A stretch of DNA of 40,575 bases. Source: Candidatus Heimdallarchaeota archaeon. GTDB lineage: Archaea > Asgardarchaeota > Heimdallarchaeia > Heimdallarchaeales > Heimdallarchaeaceae. Positions 14,971 through 21,466 of this stretch are shown in pieces (the first letter of the stretch is position 1; every line of letters begins with the position of its first letter). The stretch lies in NCBI GenBank assembly GCA_030611665.1, contig JAUWPI010000005.1, positions 1 through 40,575 of the forward strand, given 5' to 3'. A model generated the notes under the pieces. The model saw nothing but the letters and a program-made list of their open reading frames with translations, had not been told where the DNA came from and did no database searches. The translations under genes were made by a program, and so were the position numbers.

Positions 14971-17112
14971 GTGACAATTAAGAAACTATCAGTTGAACAA
15001 GGTTTACTTCATTATTTCATTAAACAAGTTCGTCCAGAGCTTGCTGAGAATATTACAAAAACAAAAACAATTGAAACCATGATCGTAGGATTAGGTAGAC
15101 AAGGAACAAGACATGCTCAACTCATGATGGAATATGGTACAAATGTTACATGTGGTGTAGCTCCAGGAAAAGGTGGAACTTTAGTTCATGAAAAAATCCC
15201 CGTATATGAGAGTGCAAAAGATGCCGTGGAAAAACACCCAAATATTGCTGTAGCAAGCATTTGGAGGCACCATTCAACAGCAAAGGATGCTGCAATCGAA
15301 GTAATTAGAGCTGGGATTCCAATCGTTGTCTTGATTTCTGAGTTTATACCACTAAAAGATGTCAGAGACATTCTCGTTGAAGCAAGGAAACACAAAACGA
15401 TTCTATTTGGTGGAAATACTCCTGGCATAATTTTTCCTCCTGAAGGAATAAAAGTTGGAATGCTTCCAGATATCTTTCAAGCTGAACTGATTGGGGATAA
15501 AGTCGGACCAAAAGGAGTCACTATTCTTTCAAGAAGCGGGGCGATTCTTTACCATTTATCTGATGCATTAGCAAGCGCAGGCATTGCTCAAAATGGCGTA
15601 CTTGGTGTCGGTGGAGATGGTGCAATTGGTTCTCGCTTTGTAGATCTTGTCTCAAGAATTATGAGTTATGAAAATACTGATCTTATTGTTATTGCTGGAG
15701 AAATCGGAGGGATGCAAGAAGAACTTCTTGCACACGATATGGTATCACATCCAGAGAAATATTCTAAACCTTTAATTGCATTGATTTCAGGTGCAAACGC
15801 TCCCGAGGGAAAAACAATGGGTCATGCAGGAGCTGTTATCTCCCCTGGGCAAAAATTTGGAACTTATAAGTCAAAACGAGAGGCTTTGGAACAGGCTGGA
15901 GTTACAGTGGTTAATCATCAATGTGATTTAATTGAAGCTGTCAAAACAAAACTAAATAGATCATATTTTGATGTTGAAAGATATTATAACAAAATGCAGA
16001 AGAAATGGGATGAAAAACCACCTGAAAAAACCTGGGGCACTTTGATAACAAATGCTATGCCTAACAATTTAATAATAAGAGGTTACCCATTACAAGATAT
16101 TATTGCCAAAAAAGGATTGTTAGAAACATCTTATCTCTTACAAGTTGGGGAATTCCCAGATGAATCAACATTAGTTGAGCTAGAAAAAATAGCCGTGGAT
16201 GCAACTATTCAACCATTTGTAAACCAAGATGCAGTTCCCCCATGCCCGGATATTTCAAAGATGTTAGGAACTTATCTTCTGCTCGATACTCGTCTGTCGA
16301 ACTATGTTAATTCAACAAGTGATAAAGCCAAAGTAGCTGCGTTTAGTTTGGGAAGAATGTTACGATATCTGGCAATACTTCTAGGAAATATAGAAATGGT
16401 TGAGAATGCCAGCAAAGGAGATGTTTCTTTTAGGAATATGATATACGTCGGACTTGTTGGAGAAGAAGAACCAGACCCATTAAAAGCAAAGCTACTGGAA
16501 TCTATGATAACAGCTTGTGTTGATCATGGTATAACTCCTCCATCTGCTCAAGCAACGTTGGTATTAGCATCTACTCGCGCTAATTTTGAGGTAGCAATGT
16601 CTGCTGGCCTTCAAGCGATTACTGACGTTCATGGAGGAGCAGGACAAAAAGCTGCTGGTTTCTTCTTATCTGTAGCAAAAAAAGCTAAAGAAGAGAATAT
16701 AGATCTTGATGAAGCAACGTTTGAACTAATGCGCAACACAATTAAAGCAGGTAACAGAATAGAAGGACTAGGTCATCGCATACATACTCAAGATCCTAGA
16801 AGAGATGTTCTTTGGCAGCTTGCTGAAGAGGCAGGTTATGCAAAAGAATGTGTTGCTATTTCAAAGATGGTAAGCGATGTTTTCTATAGAGTAAGAGGCA
16901 TGAATCTTCCGATTAATGTAGATGGTGTGATAGCCGCGATTGTTGCGGATATGAAACTAGATCCAAAAATAGCAAAAGCAATTTTCGTGTTTGGAAGGAC
17001 AGCAGGTTTAGCAGCTCATTACTACGAAGAAATCAGTACACAACCACAAATGAGACAACTAGCATTTGATAAAGCTGTATACAAAGGGTCTTCTATACGA
17101 GATATAAGTTAA
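14971..17112 (+). CDS. aclA: ATP-citrate lyase-like subunit: CoA-ligase alpha fused to full citrate synthase (AclA-like)
   Basis: 713 residues. Residues 30-330 are a succinyl-CoA synthetase alpha part: CoA-binding Rossmann domain (MIVGLGRQGTRHAQ) and ligase domain with the phosphorylated histidine in MGHAGAV (His285). Residues about 355-713 are a citrate synthase domain with IIRGYPLQDII, VDHGITPPSAQATLV, VHGGAGQ (His554), GLGHRIHTQDPR (His602) and INVDGVIA (Asp651). In human ATP-citrate lyase only some 47 residues separate the first two segments; here about 150 do, as in free citrate synthase, explaining the length over the roughly 610 residues of bacterial AclA. GTG start with GGGGGT upstream. 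Confidence 0.82.
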   Translation: MTIKKLSVEQGLLHYFIKQVRPELAENITKTKTIETMIVGLGRQGTRHAQLMMEYGTNVTCGVAPGKGGTLVHEKIPVYESAKDAVEKHPNIAVASIWRHHSTAKDAAIEVIRAGIPIVVLISEFIPLKDVRDILVEARKHKTILFGGNTPGIIFPPEGIKVGMLPDIFQAELIGDKVGPKGVTILSRSGAILYHLSDALASAGIAQNGVLGVGGDGAIGSRFVDLVSRIMSYENTDLIVIAGEIGGMQEELLAHDMVSHPEKYSKPLIALISGANAPEGKTMGHAGAVISPGQKFGTYKSKREALEQAGVTVVNHQCDLIEAVKTKLNRSYFDVERYYNKMQKKWDEKPPEKTWGTLITNAMPNNLIIRGYPLQDIIAKKGLLETSYLLQVGEFPDESTLVELEKIAVDATIQPFVNQDAVPPCPDISKMLGTYLLLDTRLSNYVNSTSDKAKVAAFSLGRMLRYLAILLGNIEMVENASKGDVSFRNMIYVGLVGEEEPDPLKAKLLESMITACVDHGITPPSAQATLVLASTRANFEVAMSAGLQAITDVHGGAGQKAAGFFLSVAKKAKEENIDLDEATFELMRNTIKAGNRIEGLGHRIHTQDPRRDVLWQLAEEAGYAKECVAISKMVSDVFYRVRGMNLPINVDGVIAAIVADMKLDPKIAKAIFVFGRTAGLAAHYYEEISTQPQMRQLAFDKAVYKGSSIRDIS

Positions 17113-17175
17113 TAGCCGTAAACTTGATTAAAGACGTTGGTATCTTCAATTAAGAATGCTTTGTTGGAGATAAGA

Positions 17176-17973
17176 ATGAAAGCTTTAGCATTTGAAATAA
17201 TTGGGAGTATTTTGATTGTTAGAGGGTCTGCTAATGATAGAGTTTTGAAAGAATATGCAGAAGAAAAAATGAATAAACATCCTTATATCAAAACCGTTAT
17301 GTTACAAACCACAAAAATACAAGGTCAGGAGAGAACTCGAGAGTTAAAGCTTCTTCTTGGAAATAAGAATTTCGAAACTATTCACAGAGAACATGGTAAT
17401 CAATACTTACTCAACCCCCTAGATACCTTTTTTTCACCTAGATTGAGTTTTGAAAGGCAGAGGATTGCTAGCCTAGTCAAAGAAAATGAAATCGTTCTTA
17501 ATTTTTTTGCTGGAGTTGGACCTTTCAGCATCGCAATTGCTAAGAAACAAAAAAGTAGCTTAATTCACAGCATCGAAATAAATGAAAAATCATGCAATTA
17601 CATGAGAAAAAATATTGAACTAAATAATTGTGAAGACAATGTTATTGTATATTGTGGAGATGCTTTTGATATAGTTCCTCATAAATTTCTAAATTCTGCA
17701 AATAGAGTGTTACTTCCGCTTCCCCTAGAATCAAAACGTTCCTTACCTTTAGCTATTGAATGCTTAGAAGGTGGTATAGGCACTATTCACTGGCAAATAA
17801 CGGACCACTTGAGTTCAAAAAGTATTGATTTGAACGGAGTAACAAAAAGTATAGAAGAGATATTTGCAAGAGAGAATGTTTCATTTGAATATATTATTAG
17901 TGAGCATCGTATTATTAGATGGATAGCTCCTCATATTGCACACATTGCCATAGATATCGAATTAGGACGTTGA
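17176..17973 (+). CDS. tRNA methyltransferase-like protein, Trm5/Taw2 family
   Basis: 265 residues of the Met-10/Trm5 type: NPLDTFFSPRLSFERQRIA leads into the SAM-binding LNFFAGVGPFSIAIA and SIEINEKSCNYM. Trm5 methylates G37 (N1) of tRNA; Taw2, a close relative, transfers an aminocarboxypropyl group in wyosine synthesis. FFSPRLS favours Trm5. However, where Trm5 has RVIMNLP this protein has RVLLPLP: the asparagine is proline, so the exact reaction is uncertain. The N-terminal D1 domain of long Trm5 is absent. The ATG at 17176 has GGAG 6 bases upstream; the in-frame TTG at 17137 is less likely. Its end overlaps the convergent gene by 12 bases. Confidence 0.75.
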   Translation: MKALAFEIIGSILIVRGSANDRVLKEYAEEKMNKHPYIKTVMLQTTKIQGQERTRELKLLLGNKNFETIHREHGNQYLLNPLDTFFSPRLSFERQRIASLVKENEIVLNFFAGVGPFSIAIAKKQKSSLIHSIEINEKSCNYMRKNIELNNCEDNVIVYCGDAFDIVPHKFLNSANRVLLPLPLESKRSLPLAIECLEGGIGTIHWQITDHLSSKSIDLNGVTKSIEEIFARENVSFEYIISEHRIIRWIAPHIAHIAIDIELGR

Positions 17974-18393
17974 AAATTCACTTACATAATCAGCAAACTG
18001 AACAAGTTCTTCAATCATTTCTTCACTTGTAAGAATAATTTCATTTTTTGGTTTTATTCTTTCCATTGTATTAATAAAATCATTAACTGAAATTTGACTA
18101 CAATACAGAAAAAAATCAATGTTAGCTACTAATATGGTTCGGTTTTTAGCTGAAAACAAGCTCTTGAAGGCATTTAACTCAAGGTTCATAATGTCTGTTT
18201 TGCTAATAATCTGGATCTGGAAATGGTTATGACGGTCTAGGTTCTTAATCCAACTGTAATTATCATTAAAAACAATAAGCATGGTTTTAAGAGAATGCCC
18301 TTCTGATCTAATAATTGTACCTAAACCTGTTTCAAAAGCCTTTAACCTATCTCCAAAGTAGAAATGAACTAAACCTGACATCAAGTATTTCAT
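17962..18393 (-). CDS. Decayed BtuR/CobA-like protein lacking P-loop
   Basis: 143 residues that align along most of the corrinoid adenosyltransferase BtuR/CobA: the first strand and helix GLVHFYFGDRLKAFETGLGTIIRSEGH correspond to the P-loop region, and NEIILTSEEMIEELVQFADYVSEFS to the C-terminal VIITGR ... ELADTVSEL. The GxGKGKT loop is now GDRLKAF and the Walker B DE (LLDE) is NI (VANID), and the C-terminal QxGIDY is missing. ATP and cobalamin chemistry is therefore unlikely. An intact family member lies at 27896. Last gene of a three-gene operon, 9 bases after the coiled-coil gene. Function unknown; perhaps a regulatory or structural subunit. Confidence 0.72.
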   Translation of the reverse strand: MKYLMSGLVHFYFGDRLKAFETGLGTIIRSEGHSLKTMLIVFNDNYSWIKNLDRHNHFQIQIISKTDIMNLELNAFKSLFSAKNRTILVANIDFFLYCSQISVNDFINTMERIKPKNEIILTSEEMIEELVQFADYVSEFSTS

Positions 18394-18402
18394 CTCAAAA
18401 AG

Positions 18403-19746
18403 CTACTTTTGAATTTTCTTTATATATCGTCTATATCCATCTAGTGTGTCTTCAATCCTTAGAACATGTTTTTCAGCCTTAATTCTGAGTTCTTGCCATT
18501 CTTCTTCATCAATCTTCTCAGAATTTAACGCTTGTTCAAGTTGTTGAATGCGCTCCAAAGCTTTTTGTCTCTTTGATTCTAAGTGAGTGATAATATTTTG
18601 AATGTCTTCAGATTGTACCGGAGATTTTTCTGTTTCACCTGCTTCTGCTTCAATCATTTTTGTTAGAGGAGATTTTTCTTCTGGTTCAATGTCTTTTTCT
18701 TCGGAAACATGAGCTATTGTTTTCTTGATAGATGAAACGAATTGTGCAGCGTCTTCTTCTCCTTCTGGTGCAGAGAGAGCGCTACCTAAGCGCGATATTG
18801 AACCCCTGAAAGCATGTACCTCTTCCAGTTCTTCATCTGTAAGTCCTTCATCAATCATCATTTCTTGTTCAGGTGTTGAAGGAATATCATCACTTAAAGT
18901 CAGTAATTTTTCAGTCAATGGTGATATTACAGAATCGTCCCCAGGATCTAGAGCTGTTAGGAGACTAGCCAATTTTTTTAGAGATGCTTGTTCAGATTCC
19001 AAAGTTTGCATAAATGGTTCTTGTTCGAACTCATATTGTGAAGCCAGTTCTATTCCTTCAATCAAATCTTTCGCATCTGAGGAAACGTCTTCCTTTTCCT
19101 TAATTACAATTTCGTCCTTTGTTCTTGGCTCAATCTCTGTTTTAATTTTATCGATCTCTTCATCTGCTTCTTCTTCTATTATTTCTTCTTCAGAAACCTC
19201 TTTCTCAGATGGGGTTATTTTGATTACTTCTTCCTTTTCTTTGGTATCAGTTTCAGGAATAACTTCAACTTCTTTTTCTGTTACTGGTTTCTTTTCGATG
19301 CTATCATCCTTTGGCAATTTCGATGTCTTTGACTTAATTTTCTTAATTTCTTCATTTAAAGAATGTAAACTCAATTCTAAAGACTCAAGTTTCGCATTCA
19401 AATATTGGAGCGCATCATTATCAACTGCTACCGAACGTTGATATTCAATCTGTAACATATTTGCGTGAGTTATAACATTATAAACTGTATTTGTCATTTC
19501 AGGTAACTCACGAAACCAAGGCCCAGCACTATCAAATTTTAGCAATACGTCCTTTGCTTTTTGAAAATGCTTTTCATATTCTTCTTGTTGTTCAAGGGGT
19601 AGAAAGGACTTAGCAAAAGAAGTCAAAGTTGCAAGATTTGTTATTAGATGTGCTTTAACGTTTTCTTCCTCATCAGGATTGTATTCCCCTTTTAGGACAC
19701 CCCAAAACATCTTCTTTATTTCTTCAATAGCTTCTTCGAGATTCAT
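18403..19746 (-). CDS. Acidic coiled-coil protein, unknown
   Basis: 447 residues, no family recognised. The first 105 residues look helical and folded (WGVLKGEYNPDEEENVKAHL, FDSAGPWFRELPEM). A short coiled coil at about 110-140 leads to a long, highly acidic, probably disordered region rich in E, K, I and V up to about residue 240, more helices, and a C-terminal coiled coil near 390-447 (ITHLESKRQKALERIQQLEQAL, ending GYRRYIKKIQK). No signal peptide or membrane segment. It starts 2 bases after the stop of the TIM-barrel-like gene and 9 bases before the BtuR-like gene. It is probably a scaffold that brings partners together. Confidence 0.65.
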   Translation of the reverse strand: MNLEEAIEEIKKMFWGVLKGEYNPDEEENVKAHLITNLATLTSFAKSFLPLEQQEEYEKHFQKAKDVLLKFDSAGPWFRELPEMTNTVYNVITHANMLQIEYQRSVAVDNDALQYLNAKLESLELSLHSLNEEIKKIKSKTSKLPKDDSIEKKPVTEKEVEVIPETDTKEKEEVIKITPSEKEVSEEEIIEEEADEEIDKIKTEIEPRTKDEIVIKEKEDVSSDAKDLIEGIELASQYEFEQEPFMQTLESEQASLKKLASLLTALDPGDDSVISPLTEKLLTLSDDIPSTPEQEMMIDEGLTDEELEEVHAFRGSISRLGSALSAPEGEEDAAQFVSSIKKTIAHVSEEKDIEPEEKSPLTKMIEAEAGETEKSPVQSEDIQNIITHLESKRQKALERIQQLEQALNSEKIDEEEWQELRIKAEKHVLRIEDTLDGYRRYIKKIQK

Positions 19747-19748
19747 TA

Positions 19749-20762
19749 TTAAAACCCTAAATTAGTGGTTCTTCGCTTTGTAAAATCTGGGGGGAGAGAT
19801 GGTTCTATAAAAACTGCTTCGGCGTTTAAGTCATCTTTCATTTGGTTAACAGATTCTAGTTTTTCAGCTGATGAAACATTCCAGAAATACAAAGAATATT
19901 TCATACCAGAACTTGAATAGTCCTTGAGTACTTCAAGTGATGAAAATATTTGTTGATACTCTGGTGTTCCTCGTGAAGGAAAAGATTCATTCCAAGGGTT
20001 AACATGTATAACAAAATTATTTGTAACCTTAGCCAATTCGGTTGTGTTTTGCCCAAAATACTCATCTGCCCCAACAAGAAAACCCGTTTCTTTATCAGCC
20101 TTAACTGTAATTGCAATATCAATGTTTTTTAGTTTCTTTATTGAATCTGTTATTTCCCTTAAAGTTTGATTTATGTAAGTTGCTCTCGATTCCTTCCATT
20201 CTGCTAGTAAGTCTCTAGATTCAAGAAAATCTGAACTAAAATCTCGTTCCACGTTCCATTTAGTAGCAAAAAATCTTCGACATCGATCACAAAAACAAGT
20301 TTGTTTGCTTGGAAACATTAATCCATCAAGCACAAGAGTTTCAATTGGATATTTCGCAACCTCTAGAGCAATTGATGCCATGTATTTACTGAAATGCTCT
20401 TGACTTGGGCATGCATATGATGGTACAACACCACCCTCATTATTAATTATTCTAAAATCTGCATTTTGTGAGAGAAAATTATCTTCATGATTGTAAATAA
20501 ACGCGTTAACTTTGATTCCCATGTTATCTGCGATTGTACAGAAGGAGTGGAAGAACACACCATTGAATTTATCCTTGGGAGCACTGTTACTCTGGTAAAA
20601 AGTGAAACCCGACCTTCCTTTTGCAACTAAAGCAATTGTATCTAGAATATGACCATAGTGATCGAGAAAATCATCAGGGTCTGTATCAATAATTGTAGGG
20701 TTAACAACCAATATTGCTCCGCTTTCAAGTATTTCTTGAATAATATCTGCCAAAGTAATCAC
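19749..20762 (-). CDS. Possible glycoside-hydrolase-like TIM-barrel protein
   Basis: 337 residues. The succession of beta strands and helices, with AILVVNPTIIDTDPDD near the start, INAFIYNH-like strands, YPIETLVLDGLMFPS and the following CFCDRCRRFFATK, resembles uncharacterised glycoside-hydrolase-like barrels, where a D-x2-xFPS strand is followed by a cysteine pair and helix. No catalytic acid pair can be assigned with confidence, and there is no signal peptide, so it acts in the cytoplasm. Start is GTG at 20762 or a downstream TTG. First of a compact three-gene operon. The family call is tentative. Confidence 0.5.
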   Translation of the reverse strand: MITLADIIQEILESGAILVVNPTIIDTDPDDFLDHYGHILDTIALVAKGRSGFTFYQSNSAPKDKFNGVFFHSFCTIADNMGIKVNAFIYNHEDNFLSQNADFRIINNEGGVVPSYACPSQEHFSKYMASIALEVAKYPIETLVLDGLMFPSKQTCFCDRCRRFFATKWNVERDFSSDFLESRDLLAEWKESRATYINQTLREITDSIKKLKNIDIAITVKADKETGFLVGADEYFGQNTTELAKVTNNFVIHVNPWNESFPSRGTPEYQQIFSSLEVLKDYSSSGMKYSLYFWNVSSAEKLESVNQMKDDLNAEAVFIEPSLPPDFTKRRTTNLGF

Positions 20763-20841
20763 ACTGATATTTTATTTAATATGATAAACGATTTTTCCTT
20801 ATTAAACGTTTGTTCAAAGGCCTCGGTCTTATCTTTAGTTC

Positions 20842-21279
20842 TTATTGTAAGTTCAAAAAATAAAGATTGAATTCCTCATCTTTTTTTCTAGTTATAGTTG
20901 AATTAATTTCGAAGATTGTAAACTCTCCTGTGACACTGATAATTGTACCAGGAAGCACGTGCCCACCAAATGTATTTCCCTCAACATCACCTATAATCAT
21001 ATGAATGTGGGGGATATAGTCATTTGTATCTTCGTTTTTTGAAATGTTGCCAGTGCAACTTAGTACTTCAGCATTGAAATCGAACTTATTTTCTAAATAT
21101 GTTTTTGTGCCAAGATCATAATAACCAAGTGAAGCCTTACTTACCGCGCCTAAGCCATAGATAGCACCAGACGTGAGACTTTTTTCTTTACAATATTTTA
21201 TAATGCTTTCCAACACATCTTCACCTTTTATTAAACGTAAAAAGTGAACACCTTTCAATTCATCAAATTTAGATTGCAT
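20842..21279 (-). CDS. PPC/DUF296 domain protein
   Basis: 145 residues spanning one PPC (DUF296) domain. Characteristic segments are SGAIYGLGAVSKASLGYYD, HIHMIIGDVEGNTFGGHV with the conserved histidines, and the strand VTGEFTIFEI. Prokaryotic members are stand-alone trimers with a proposed metal or ligand site; plant relatives carry AT-hooks. The reaction is not established. GGTGAT lies before the ATG at 21279. It is 79 bases upstream of the TIM-barrel gene on the same strand, but that gap holds a TATA-like stretch, so co-transcription is uncertain. Confidence 0.85.
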   Translation of the reverse strand: MQSKFDELKGVHFLRLIKGEDVLESIIKYCKEKSLTSGAIYGLGAVSKASLGYYDLGTKTYLENKFDFNAEVLSCTGNISKNEDTNDYIPHIHMIIGDVEGNTFGGHVLPGTIISVTGEFTIFEINSTITRKKDEEFNLYFLNLQ

Positions 21280-21402
21280 AATCTATCACCAATTTGTCAT
21301 TAACTGTTTTTTAATTATATATGATTCTCCATCTACTTATACAAAAATGTTCTAGTAAATCAAAAAGAGGAGAAAATATTTGATAATCTTTACTATTTAA
21401 CA

Positions 21403-21419
21403 ACAAATATTATATTTGT
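21403..21419. promoter_or_regulatory. Palindrome upstream of polB
   Basis: ACAAATA TTA TATTTGT is a perfect 7+3+7 inverted repeat about 50 bases before the chosen polB start at 21467. It is AT-rich like the promoter around it, so it may overlap the core promoter and serve as an operator. Confidence 0.3.
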
Positions 21420-21466
21420 ATGTTTTAATATCTCTCAATAATAATAATTTTAGAGTTATTGATATT

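Noticed and set aside
13660..17112. Plain succinyl-CoA synthetase alpha and beta
   Set aside because: The second chain carries a complete citrate synthase domain with its His-His-Asp residues, which succinyl-CoA synthetase lacks.
18725..19441. 238-codon plus-strand ORF rich in serine
   Set aside because: It is the antisense shadow of the acidic coiled-coil gene; serine runs arise from the complement of glutamate-rich codons.
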